DNA of 43,734 nucleotides from an uncultured Dorea sp. (GTDB taxonomy: Bacteria > Bacillota > Clostridia > Lachnospirales > Lachnospiraceae). Shown here piece by piece: positions 24,901 to 31,821 of this stretch; positions within the stretch are counted from its first letter, which is position 1; each line of letters opens with the position of its first letter. Both the position numbers and the translations under genes were made by a program. The notes under the pieces are model-generated. The model was not told the DNA's origin. It was given only the letters and a program-made list of their open reading frames with translations, and ran no database searches. The stretch covers positions 1-43,734 of the forward strand of contig CAJULU010000039.1 in assembly GCA_910587575.1 (NCBI GenBank), read 5' to 3'.

Positions 24901-25835
24901 GTTCCTGCCTCGGCAATGACTTCTCCTGTGATGGGGCTTGCCACGTCCTGGGCAAGTATCTGTCCTGTGATACGGTTTCTCATGGAGAGTTTCTTGTTAA
25001 ACTTATATCTTCCTACCTTTGCCAGATCATAACGTCTCGGATCAAAAAACATACTTGTAATCAGGCTCTCTGCGCTATCCACCGCAAGAGGCTCACCCGG
25101 ACGGATCTTCTTATATAATTCCAGAAGGCCTTCCTGGTAATTCGTGGCAGCATCCTTCTCAAAGCTTGCCATGATCTTCGGCTCCTCGCCGAACAAATCT
25201 ATAATCTCCGGATTGGTTCCGATCCCCAAAGCGCGGACTAACACCGTAATCGGCACCTTCCTCGTTCTGTCAACACGTACACTGAAAACGTCATTGGAAT
25301 CCGTCTCATACTCAAGCCATGCGCCCCGGTTCGGAATCACAGTGGAAGAGTACAGCTTCTTGCCTAATTTATCATGAGCGATTGCGTAATAGATGCCAGG
25401 CGAACGCACCAGCTGGCTTACAATGACACGCTCTGCCCCGTTAATCACAAACGTACCCGTACTCGTCATCAACGGCAGATCGCCCATAAATATCTCGTGC
25501 TCGTTGATCTCATCTGTCTCTTTGTTATGAAGCCTCACCCGTACCTTAAGTGGAGCCGCATATGTGGCATCACGTTCTTTACACTCTTCAATCGTGTACT
25601 TCACGTCTTTCTCGCACAAAGTAAAATCAACAAATTCCAGGCTCAGATGACCGCTGTAGTCGGTAATCGGGGAAATGTCATCAAATACTTCGTTCAGCCC
25701 TTCATCCAGAAACCACTGGTAGGAATCTTTCTGGACTTCAATCAAATTCGGCATCTGAAGAACTTCTTTTTGTCTGGAATAGCTCATGCGTGAACTTTTT
25801 CCGCTTTTAATGGGACGAATTCTGTTTTTCTCCAT
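21966..25835 (-). CDS. rpoB: RNA polymerase beta subunit
   Basis: A 1289-aa subunit. Landmarks are SQLSQFMDQNNPLGELTHKR in the rifampicin pocket with LSALGPGGLSRDRAG, the GMEEKSAVDSG segment, and KMAGRHGNKGVVSR near the C-terminal third. The rifampicin-region residues (Q, D, H, R, S) look wild type. The C-terminus adds an acidic extension of about 40 residues rich in Glu, Asp and Tyr. GAGGAG lies about 13 bases before the ATG, rather far. Its own promoter is at 25959-25988. Confidence 0.98.
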   Translation of the reverse strand: MEKNRIRPIKSGKSSRMSYSRQKEVLQMPNLIEVQKDSYQWFLDEGLNEVFDDISPITDYSGHLSLEFVDFTLCEKDVKYTIEECKERDATYAAPLKVRVRLHNKETDEINEHEIFMGDLPLMTSTGTFVINGAERVIVSQLVRSPGIYYAIAHDKLGKKLYSSTVIPNRGAWLEYETDSNDVFSVRVDRTRKVPITVLVRALGIGTNPEIIDLFGEEPKIMASFEKDAATNYQEGLLELYKKIRPGEPLAVDSAESLITSMFFDPRRYDLAKVGRYKFNKKLSMRNRITGQILAQDVASPITGEVIAEAGTRVTREMADQIQNSAVPYVWIDRPEEERSIKVLSNMMVDLESVVEIDPKEVGVTEQVYYPVLEGILEETGGDIDELKDAIRRDIHDLIPKHITKEDIIASINYNIHLEYGLGNDDDIDHLGNRRIRSVGELLQNQYRIGLSRLERVVRERMTTQDLEGISPQSLINIKPVTAAVKEFFGSSQLSQFMDQNNPLGELTHKRRLSALGPGGLSRDRAGFEVRDVHYSHYGRMCPIETPEGPNIGLINSLATYARINQYGFIEAPYRRIDHSDPANPVVTEEVVYMTADEEDNYHVAQANEALDEEGHFIRRNVSGRYREETQEYERRMFDYMDVSPKMVFSVATALIPFLENDDANRALMGSNMQRQAVPLLMTEAPVVGTGMEEKSAVDSGVCVIAEKGGVVERATSTEITIRQTDGSLKRYKLTKFLRSNQSNCYNQRPIVFKGDKVEAGDVIADGPSTSNGEMALGKNPLIGFMTWEGYNYEDAVLLSERLVQEDVYTSVHIEEYEAEARDTKLGPEEVTRDIPGVGDDALKNLDERGIIRIGAEVRAGDILVGKVTPKGETELTAEERLLRAIFGEKAREVRDTSLKVPHGEYGIVVDAKVFTRDNGDELSPGVNQAVRIYIAQKRKISVGDKMAGRHGNKGVVSRVLPVEDMPFLPNGRPLDIVLNPLGVPSRMNIGQVLEIHLSLASRALGFNIATPVFDGADENDIMDTLDLANDYVNLSWEEFEAKHKEELLPEVMQYLSDNRDHRELWKGVPISRDGKVRLRDGRTGEYFDSPVTIGHMHYLKLHHLVDDKIHARSTGPYSLVTQQPLGGKAQFGGQRFGEMEVWALEAYGASYTLQEILTVKSDDVVGRVKTYEAIIKGENIPEPGIPESFKVLLKELQSLGLDVRVLRDDNTEVEIIETADMGETDFRSLIEGDRKYHQDDDLGEHGYTEQEFQGEELIDVEEEPEEEEFDDMEYEPDDEYYDDLSEIE

Positions 25836-25958
25836 ATTGACGTTTCACTCTCCTCACAATTTTTTGGAAAACAATATTGTAAAACCATTGGAAACAGCGC
25901 ATTCCCCACTGCCTCCATGCGATATTATGGCAGAACTTTCCACAATAGTGCATTTTTT

Positions 25959-25988
25959 ACTATACCACATCACCGCAAGGCTTGTCAA
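25959..25988 (-). promoter_or_regulatory. Promoter of rpoBC
   Basis: TTGACA (25983-25988), 18 bp ending TGTGG, TATAGT (25959-25964), on the minus strand, with an A/T-rich stretch upstream that could act as an UP element. The start region reads TATAGTAAAAAATG, the same 14 bases as at the rplJ promoter. The leader to rpoB is about 115 bases. Confidence 0.88.
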
Positions 25989-26053
25989 TGAAAATTTGGC
26001 AAAATTTCACGATTTTTTTGCTGAATTTTCATAAATTTTCTCGAATTCCGTAT

Positions 26054-26140
26054 GTATACCTTAATGGGCGGAGTCCACCCGCCCATCAGGGCATGCATTT
26101 CGGGGTGCCCTTCGGACATACCAGAGGGCACATCTCATGC
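26054..26140. repeat. Dispersed palindromic element, copy 1
   Basis: From GTATACC (26054) to GGACATACC (26122) the DNA folds into two hairpins, GGGCGG...CCGCCC and GGGCATGCA...GTGCCC, and shares AGTCC-ACCCG/GCCCG and TCAGGGCATGCAT with 31629-31690. A third arm-like piece, GAGGGCACATCTCATGCAT, follows in opposite orientation. It lies between the rplL terminator and the rpoB promoter. Confidence 0.65.
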
Positions 26141-26199
26141 ATATATAATAGGAAGATTCCCGTGACCGCCGTCCGGTACAGGCAGCTTTGATACTGCAC

Positions 26200-26230
26200 A
26201 AAAAGGCCGCCCCTCTCAGGACAGCCTTTC
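26200..26230 (-). terminator. Terminator or attenuator after rplL
   Basis: Minus-strand stem AAGGCTGTCC/GGGGCGGCCTT pairs fully when G-U pairs are allowed, followed by TTTTT. It should lower readthrough from the rplJL transcript into rpoBC. Confidence 0.8.
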
Positions 26231-26257
26231 TAAAACCGACTTTTTTTCTGCAGTTCC

Positions 26258-26644
26258 CTATTTCAGATTTACTTCTGCGCCTTCAGCCTCAAGTTTTGCC
26301 TTGATCTCCTCAGCCTCTGCCTTGGAAACGCCTTCCTTCACTACCTTCGGAGCTTCGTCAACTACTGCCTTAGCCTCTTTCAGACCAAGTCCTGTAATCT
26401 CACGGACAACCTTGATAACCTTAACCTTGGAAGCGCCTGCTGCAACTAATTCAACATCGAACTCGTCCTTCTCTTCCTCTGCCGGGCCTTCTGCCGCTGC
26501 TGCAACCACTACGCCTGCTGCTGCAGATACACCAAATTCTTCTTCACATGCTTTTACTAAATCATTCAACTCTAATACTGATAACTCTTTGATCGCATCA
26601 ATAAATTCAGCTGTTGTCAACTTTGCCATTATATTTTCCTCCAT
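26258..26644 (-). CDS. rplL: Ribosomal protein L7/L12
   Basis: The frame starts at 26644 but MAKLTTAEFIDAIKELSVLEL, from codon 6 (ATG 26629), is the conserved L7/L12 N-terminus and has AGGA 8-9 bases upstream, so the mature protein is 123 aa. Residues show the Ala-rich hinge (AAAEGPAEEEKDEFDV) and C-terminal domain VIKVVREITGLGLKEAKAVV. It forms the ribosomal stalk that recruits translation factors. Confidence 0.95.
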   Translation of the reverse strand: MEENIMAKLTTAEFIDAIKELSVLELNDLVKACEEEFGVSAAAGVVVAAAAEGPAEEEKDEFDVELVAAGASKVKVIKVVREITGLGLKEAKAVVDEAPKVVKEGVSKAEAEEIKAKLEAEGAEVNLK

Positions 26645-26680
26645 TTATTCATATTATAGTCTGTATCTTCCTGATACAAA

Positions 26681-26696
26681 AAGTTCTTAAGAACTT
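26681..26696 (-). promoter_or_regulatory. Palindrome between rplJ and rplL
   Basis: AAGTTCTTAAGAACTT is a perfect 16-bp palindrome; on the minus strand it is followed by TTTTTG. A 6-bp hairpin with UUAA loop could be a weak terminator or processing site that sets the L10:L12 ratio. Confidence 0.4.
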
Positions 26697-26707
26697 CGCC
26701 GGGATTA

Positions 26708-27268
26708 TTACTCTGCCGGCGTCTCTGCGGCTTCCTGCGCCGGAGCTTCTGCGGCTTCTGCCGCATTCGGCGTACAGTTCTGCGCTCCGCCCTGTTCTGC
26801 AATCTGATTGAGAACGCGGGCAAGATTGGTGATCGGTGACTGCAGGCTTCCAAGCAGCTTGGACAGCAGTTCTTCCCTTGAAGGGATCTTGGATAACTCA
26901 TTCAGTGCGGCACTGTCATAGACCGTACCCTCGACCACACCTGCCTTCAGTTCAAGAGCCTTCGCATCCTTCGCAAATCTGCAAAGAATCCTTGCCGGAG
27001 CCGTTGCATCGTCCTTAGAGATGGCGATTGCGCTCGGACCTTCCAGATGATCGTCTAACGCTGCAAAATCCGTTCCTTCAAAAGCTCTTCTCATCATTGT
27101 GTTTTTGCAGACCTTGTAGACGATTCCCGCTTCTCTTAACTGCTTACGCAGTTCTGTATCCTGCGCAACGGTAAGGCCGCGGTAGTCAACTAACACAACG
27201 CTGGCTGCGTCCTTGACATCATCTGCAATAGCCTGTACGATTGGTTGTTTTAATTCAACTTTTGCCAC
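26708..27268 (-). CDS. rplJ: Ribosomal protein L10
   Basis: A 186-aa L10: AKVELKQPIVQAIADDVKDA, VVLVDYRGLTVAQDTELRKQ, and NTMMRRAF typical of the rRNA-binding part, ending in an Ala/Glu-rich tail about 20 residues longer than the Bacillus protein. The start is GTG at 27268, with AAGGAGG ten bases upstream. L10 carries the L12 dimers and represses its own mRNA through the leader. Confidence 0.95.
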   Translation of the reverse strand: MAKVELKQPIVQAIADDVKDAASVVLVDYRGLTVAQDTELRKQLREAGIVYKVCKNTMMRRAFEGTDFAALDDHLEGPSAIAISKDDATAPARILCRFAKDAKALELKAGVVEGTVYDSAALNELSKIPSREELLSKLLGSLQSPITNLARVLNQIAEQGGAQNCTPNAAEAAEAPAQEAAETPAE

Positions 27269-27289
27269 GAATGGTGCACCTCCTTATAT

Positions 27290-27457
27290 AGTTTGTTCGA
27301 CTGCGGTAGCGGAAAAGTGCTTATGCAAAAATCCCTCTGTGCCAATGACACAGAGGGATTGTAAATTCATCAGTAACGAATCTAACTTTCCTCGGCAGGC
27401 GTTGGTATCCTTACGCTCATTTAACAGAGCACCTGCTGTCTTCGGCAGCCATTTTTT
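27290..27457 (-). promoter_or_regulatory. L10 leader with attenuator upstream of rplJ
   Basis: The minus-strand leader contains GCCGAAGACAGCAGGTG and CCTGCCGAGG, the two halves of the conserved L10 leader fold where L10-L12 binds. It is followed by an 11-bp hairpin ATCCCTCTGTG/CACAGAGGGAT plus T5 at 27326-27361, an intrinsic attenuator. This is autoregulation as known for Firmicute rplJL. Confidence 0.92.
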
Positions 27458-27486
27458 ACTATAGCATTACCCAAGGTCCCTGTCAA
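27458..27486 (-). promoter_or_regulatory. Promoter of rplJL
   Basis: TTGACA (27481-27486), 17 bp, TATAGT (27458-27463) on the minus strand. The -35 overlaps the stop codon of the lipid kinase gene (27483-27485). Confidence 0.88.
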
Positions 27487-28499
27487 CTGTTTTTTTCACT
27501 TTCAACTTCACACTTTCTCAACTGGTTATCAGCGCCGACTTTCAAAGCCGCTTTTAAGGCTGCAAGCTTTTCCGGCTCCTTCTGGCCCAGTTTCAGTTCT
27601 CCGACGTGCTGTCCCGGCACCATAATCTCCAACTGCCTTTTCAGATTATCAATGACCACTTCGTCATGCTCCCCGCCGAACTCCCCGTCCAGTGTCCAGG
27701 GTATCTCCTCTAACGACTCGAAGGCAATATGACCCGTCTTGAAAGTATACATATGTTTCGTATCCACCTGCTCAATCAGCAGCGATGCAATAATCTCCTG
27801 CAAAGCAATGGGATTAGCCGGCTTTTTGATCAGCGTGACCTCAAACAGCCCGTCGTCAAACACCACCTGCTTCCCGATCATATTGCGGAAGCCGCCTACA
27901 GAACGGGAATTCGTCACCATGCCGAAGATAAACTCATCCTCAATCACTTCTCCGTCATGCTCCACCTTAATCCGGTAAGAGGGCACGTTGAACAGCCTCT
28001 TCGTCCCTTCAAGCACATAGGCCAGATGTCCCAGGATATTCTTCACCTCCTGTTTCGTCTCATAAGACACGTCTGTGAATATGCCAAAAGCCGCAACGTA
28101 CACAAAGATATCCTCGTTAAACTGTCCGACATCACAGGGAAACAGCGTTCCGTTCACCGCATTGTCCGCCGCTTTCAGAAGCCCCTTGGGAATATGCAGA
28201 CTGTTGGCGAAATCATTGGTTGTCCCTGTCGGAATGTACCCCACCGGCGTCCGCACGTTCCGGTGCATCATTCCTGTCACCACCTCGTCAATGGTGCCGT
28301 CTCCTCCGCTGCAGACCACCAGGTCATACCGGTCAGCGTCATATTCCAGAACCTTCTTATACGCATCCCGGTAGGCCTGCGTCGGATATACCACCACTTC
28401 GTATTCCGCTTTCACGAAAATATCAATAATATCCGATAACTGCGGTTTCAGAAGTCCCTTCCCCGCCCGGGGATTATAGATAAACAGCAATCTCTTCAT
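27483..28499 (-). CDS. Lipid kinase, DgkA/YegS (BmrU) family
   Basis: A diacylglycerol-kinase-catalytic domain protein, 338 aa. The nucleotide region has FIYNPRAGKG near the start, and VVCSGGDGTIDEVVTGM followed by VGYIPTGTTNDFA, the GGDGT and GTTNDFA motifs. It probably phosphorylates a membrane lipid, diacylglycerol or undecaprenol-like. The longest frame begins at a GTG only two bases after AAGGAG; the ATG at 28499, eleven bases after it, is the better start. Downstream of crh; a hairpin at 28528-28557 separates them. Confidence 0.9.
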   Translation of the reverse strand: MKRLLFIYNPRAGKGLLKPQLSDIIDIFVKAEYEVVVYPTQAYRDAYKKVLEYDADRYDLVVCSGGDGTIDEVVTGMMHRNVRTPVGYIPTGTTNDFANSLHIPKGLLKAADNAVNGTLFPCDVGQFNEDIFVYVAAFGIFTDVSYETKQEVKNILGHLAYVLEGTKRLFNVPSYRIKVEHDGEVIEDEFIFGMVTNSRSVGGFRNMIGKQVVFDDGLFEVTLIKKPANPIALQEIIASLLIEQVDTKHMYTFKTGHIAFESLEEIPWTLDGEFGGEHDEVVIDNLKRQLEIMVPGQHVGELKLGQKEPEKLAALKAALKVGADNQLRKCEVESEKNS

Positions 28500-28527
28500 A
28501 GCACACACATCTCCTTAACAATAGCAA

Positions 28528-28557
28528 GGAACTGCCGCCAATGTCCGCAGCAGTTCC
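28528..28557 (-). terminator. Hairpin between crh and the lipid kinase gene
   Basis: GGAACTGCTGC pairs with GCGGCAGTTCC (11 bp, one G-U) around an 8-base loop. The U-run after it is weak (TTGCTATTG), so termination may be partial. Confidence 0.5.
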
Positions 28558-28639
28558 ATTCATACCGACTATGTATATTCATTCGGGTTCCTCTCATAAC
28601 ATACCTGCTCAGCAAACAGGCTTTCCCGATTCCATACAA

Positions 28640-28897
28640 CTAGTTACTCGCAACAAGGAAACCTTCTATCCCTGCCACTGCCTCATGCTCATCCTGCCCC
28701 TCAGCCACTACCGTAATGCACTCACCTTTCTGTAACTTCAGACTCATCATCCCCATGATACTCTTCGCATTGATCTTCTTGTTATCAATCTCAATGAACA
28801 CCTGGCTCGCATACTGGCTTGCCTCCTGTACCAGGTGCGCAATCGGACGGTCTTCCATATCCATATTGTTTTGAATCGTAACAGGTCTCTTAGTCAT
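28640..28897 (-). CDS. crh: Crh-like HPr paralogue
   Basis: An 85-aa HPr-fold protein. The regulatory serine region NAKSIMGMMSL (Ser46) is intact, but the phosphorelay histidine is not: the usual GLHARP reads DMEDRP, with Glu at position 15. Bacillus Crh has Gln there and also cannot serve sugar transport. Location right after whiA also matches Bacillus crh. It should act in carbon catabolite control through HPr kinase and CcpA rather than in PTS transport. No hprK is in the window. Confidence 0.88.
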   Translation of the reverse strand: MTKRPVTIQNNMDMEDRPIAHLVQEASQYASQVFIEIDNKKINAKSIMGMMSLKLQKGECITVVAEGQDEHEAVAGIEGFLVASN

Positions 28898-28916
28898 AAA
28901 AAATTGCTCCTCCTTG

Positions 28917-29795
28917 CTAATCCCTTAACTTTACCGCTATCTCACTTAACTTCCTGAGCCTGTGGTTGACTCCCGACTTCCCCACCGGCTCCTTCAGAAG
29001 CCCTCCAAGCTCTTTTAAAGTCGCATCGGGGTTCTCAAGACGCGTAAGGGCAACGTCCTTCAAACCTTCCGGCAACCTGTCAAAACCAACCGTATCGCGT
29101 ATATACTTAATGTCCTCCATCTGCCTGACAGCTGCAGATACCGTCTTGTTGATATTCGCCGTCTCACAGTTCACCTTGCGGTTCACACTGTTGCGCATCT
29201 CCTTCATGATCCTGACGTTCTCAAGTTCCAGGAGCGCCACATGCGCTTCCATCACATTCAGTATGTCCACAATCTGCGAGCCTTCCTTCAGGTATACGAC
29301 ATAAGTCTTCTTTCTTCTCACAATCTTCGCATCCATATCAAATGAATTCATCATCTCTTTCAGATACTCTGCCTCTCCCCGCATGTCACAGACGATCTCA
29401 AAATGATAGGATTTGCCCGGGTCACTCATGGAACCGGCTGCGATAAACGCCCCTCTGATATACGCCCGCTTACAGCAGACAGCCTGTACCATCGCCTTCC
29501 TGGCTGCCAGCAGTTCCTCTCCTCTGGCATAAATATCATAGGTCGTACTTCCCTTTGTCATATTCCTGCGAATTGCGATACTTATCCCTATATTAAATGT
29601 TTTTTTCAATAATGTAAAGCATTTTCTTGCAACTGTAAAATTTTCCGTATGAAAATGAATAAAGCAGCAACCCTTTCTATCCTCGCCAAATGCCCCCGAC
29701 ATACGGATAATCGCAGACAATTCCGCCAGATTACAGTGCCTCGCTTTCGCATACTGCCCTGCCAGTTCTTCCTTTATCTTGCCCGAAAATGACAT
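28917..29795 (-). CDS. whiA: WhiA-family DNA-binding protein
   Basis: A 292-aa protein with an N-terminal LAGLIDADG-like domain (MSFSGKIKEELAGQY, LSAIIRMSGAFG, CCKRAYIRGAFIAAGSM) and a C-terminal HTH (LTRLENPDATLKELGGLLKEPVGKSGVNHRLRKL). WhiA is a conserved Gram-positive regulator linked to cell division and chromosome segregation. It is about 20 residues shorter than usual; the loss seems to lie in the linker before CCKRAYIRG. It lies 9 bp after rapZ. Confidence 0.93.
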   Translation of the reverse strand: MSFSGKIKEELAGQYAKARHCNLAELSAIIRMSGAFGEDRKGCCFIHFHTENFTVARKCFTLLKKTFNIGISIAIRRNMTKGSTTYDIYARGEELLAARKAMVQAVCCKRAYIRGAFIAAGSMSDPGKSYHFEIVCDMRGEAEYLKEMMNSFDMDAKIVRRKKTYVVYLKEGSQIVDILNVMEAHVALLELENVRIMKEMRNSVNRKVNCETANINKTVSAAVRQMEDIKYIRDTVGFDRLPEGLKDVALTRLENPDATLKELGGLLKEPVGKSGVNHRLRKLSEIAVKLRD

Positions 29796-29804
29796 TTTCC
29801 GCTC

Positions 29805-30686
29805 CTACCTTGCCTTTGTAACCGCATCCTTCCCGATATCACGATGCTCTGCCCGGATCCCGTAATTCTCATTCCTGCTCAGAACTTCGAACAATTCATT
29901 GGCCAGCGTGACTGACCGGTGTTTCCCGCCGGTACAGCCGATTGCAATCACAAGCTGCGTCTTCCCTTCCTGCACATAGTTCGGAATCAGGAATTCTACC
30001 AGGTCGGTCATCTTATCCAGAAATTCCACCGCTTTTTCATTCTTCATCACATAATCCCGGACTTCTCTGTCATTTCCGCTCTGCGGGCGCAATTCTTCTA
30101 TATAATAAGGGTTCGGAAGAAACCGGACGTCGAACACCAGATCCGAATCCGGCGGAATTCCGTATTTGAACCCAAAGGAAAGTACCGAGATATAGAGATT
30201 CTTATATTCTTTGTTTTCTACAAAGATTTTATTCAGCTCTCTCTTCAGTTCCCTGGTAAGCATATGGCTGGTGTCAACCAGGTAATCCGCCCGGTCTTTC
30301 AGAAACTTAATCCGCTCCCGTTCCATACGGATTCCTTCGTCCACCCTGCCGTCGTTCCCCGCCAGTGGATGAAAACGTCTCGTCTCCTTGTATCTCTTAA
30401 TCAGTACATGATCAGAAGACTCCAGGAACAGAATCTCATACTTCATTCCTGCACCATCCAGTTCCTTAAGGACCTCCGCCATCTCCGCAAGGCTCTGTCC
30501 GCTTCTGATATCCACTCCAAGCGCCGCCTTATTCAGTTCACTGCCCGGCACCCGGAGCAGGTCCGCCATCTTCGGAATCAGAGGAACCGGCAGATTATCC
30601 ACGCAGAAATATCCCACATCCTCCAGCATCTTAAGCGCCGTACTCTTGCCTGCGCCCGACATTCCTGTAACAATCACACATCTCAT
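29805..30686 (-). CDS. rapZ: RapZ/YvcJ nucleotide-binding protein
   Basis: A 293-aa P-loop protein with GMSGAGKST at residues 8-16, then EDVGYFCVDNLPVPLIP and the C-terminal IGCTGGKHRSVTLANEL. In E. coli it is an RNase adaptor for GlmZ; in Bacillus YvcJ is a GTPase linked to competence. Gram-positive function is less clear. It starts one base after the murB stop. The MgfK/YvcK gene that usually sits between rapZ and whiA is absent. Confidence 0.93.
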   Translation of the reverse strand: MRCVIVTGMSGAGKSTALKMLEDVGYFCVDNLPVPLIPKMADLLRVPGSELNKAALGVDIRSGQSLAEMAEVLKELDGAGMKYEILFLESSDHVLIKRYKETRRFHPLAGNDGRVDEGIRMERERIKFLKDRADYLVDTSHMLTRELKRELNKIFVENKEYKNLYISVLSFGFKYGIPPDSDLVFDVRFLPNPYYIEELRPQSGNDREVRDYVMKNEKAVEFLDKMTDLVEFLIPNYVQEGKTQLVIAIGCTGGKHRSVTLANELFEVLSRNENYGIRAEHRDIGKDAVTKAR

Positions 30687-30687
30687 C

Positions 30688-31614
30688 TCAGAATTCTCCC
30701 AGCTTCTTCACTTCCGGCTCCAGCCGTACGCCGAACTTCTCCTCCACGATCTCTGCTACCAGACGCATCAGTTCTGCCACGTCCTTCGCCGTTGCTCCTC
30801 CTTTGTTCACCACGAACCCGCAGTGCTTCTCAGACACCTGGGCACCGCCCACTGCCAGTCCGCGAAGCCCCGCATCCTGAATCAGCTTTCCTGCGAAATA
30901 ACCCTCCGGCCGCTTAAACGTACTGCCTGCGCTGGGGTATTCAAGCGGCTGTTTACTGACTCTCTTCTCCCTCAGTTCTTCCATCCTGGCCCGGATTTCC
31001 TGAGGATCGCCCTTTTTCAGCCTCATGACCGCTTCGAGCACCAGGTATCCCTTCCGTGCGGCGATGCTGCTTCGGTATCCAGGTTCCATCTGCTCCCTGG
31101 GGATTCTGCGCAGTTCTCCTTCCTGCGTCAGTACAGTAAATTCCGTCAGCACGTCGCCCATCTCACCGCCATAGGCTCCCGCATTCATGATACAGGCCCC
31201 GCCAAGCGTACCCGGAATTCCGGAGGCAAACTCAAATCCGGTAAGCCCGCTCTCCAGCGCCCGGTTCGCAATCACAGACAGCAGCGCACCCGCCTGGGCC
31301 GTCACAACCTCTCCGTCCGTCTGAATGCCGCTTAATTCCTTGCCGATGTGAATCAGCACGCCCCGGAATCCCTGGTCAGATACCAGAAGATTGCTGCCGT
31401 TTCCCACAATATAATAAGGGATATCCTGATCTCTGCACAGACTGACTGTATGCGCCGCTTCTTCAAAGGTTCCCGGCATTACGAAAAACTCTGCCGCTCC
31501 GCCGATCCGGAACGTTGTATGGCTGCACATTGGCTCTTCCGTAAGGATCCGGTCTGCAGGCAGAATTTCCCTTAATTTATGATAGATACTCTGTTCCATA
31601 AACTTTCCATCCAC
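30688..31614 (-). CDS. murB: UDP-N-acetylenolpyruvoylglucosamine reductase
   Basis: A flavoenzyme of peptidoglycan synthesis that reduces UDP-GlcNAc-enolpyruvate to UDP-MurNAc. FAD-binding motifs are TTFRIGGAAEFFV and YIVGNGSNLL, then SGIPGTLGGACIMNAGAYGG. The catalytic Ser is in YPSAGSTFKRP, and Glu in RLEPEVKKLGEF. The longest frame starts at GTG 31614; ATG 31599 (five codons in) is an alternative with no clearly better RBS. It heads murB-rapZ-whiA-crh. Confidence 0.95.
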   Translation of the reverse strand: MDGKFMEQSIYHKLREILPADRILTEEPMCSHTTFRIGGAAEFFVMPGTFEEAAHTVSLCRDQDIPYYIVGNGSNLLVSDQGFRGVLIHIGKELSGIQTDGEVVTAQAGALLSVIANRALESGLTGFEFASGIPGTLGGACIMNAGAYGGEMGDVLTEFTVLTQEGELRRIPREQMEPGYRSSIAARKGYLVLEAVMRLKKGDPQEIRARMEELREKRVSKQPLEYPSAGSTFKRPEGYFAGKLIQDAGLRGLAVGGAQVSEKHCGFVVNKGGATAKDVAELMRLVAEIVEEKFGVRLEPEVKKLGEF

Positions 31615-31628
31615 TTTCTACTATTTTT

Positions 31629-31690
31629 TATACCTTACCGGACGGAGTCCGCCCGTCAGGGCATGCATCACGGTGTGCCCTTGGGTATAC
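31629..31690. repeat. Dispersed palindromic element, copy 2
   Basis: TATACC...GGTATAC bounds two hairpins, GGACGG...CCGCCCGTC and GGGCATGCATCACGGTGTGCCC. The order and much of the sequence match 26054-26122. It lies between divergent murB and the CNNM gene. Confidence 0.65.
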
Positions 31691-31734
31691 ATTATGGTAT
31701 CATACACTAATTTTATGATAAATTCAATGTACAC

Positions 31735-31763
31735 TTGCAAAATCTCTTCAAATGCGTTATATT
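31735..31763 (+). promoter_or_regulatory. Promoter of the CNNM/CBS gene
   Basis: TTGCAA (31735-31740), 17 bp, TATATT (31758-31763). It is followed by AAGGAG at 31804-31809, about 12 bases before the TTG start. Confidence 0.75.
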
Positions 31764-31821
31764 AGTTCCAAAGGAATTTCATTCAAGTTAATTTTACGCA
31801 AAGAAGGAGTGAACTGATCAA

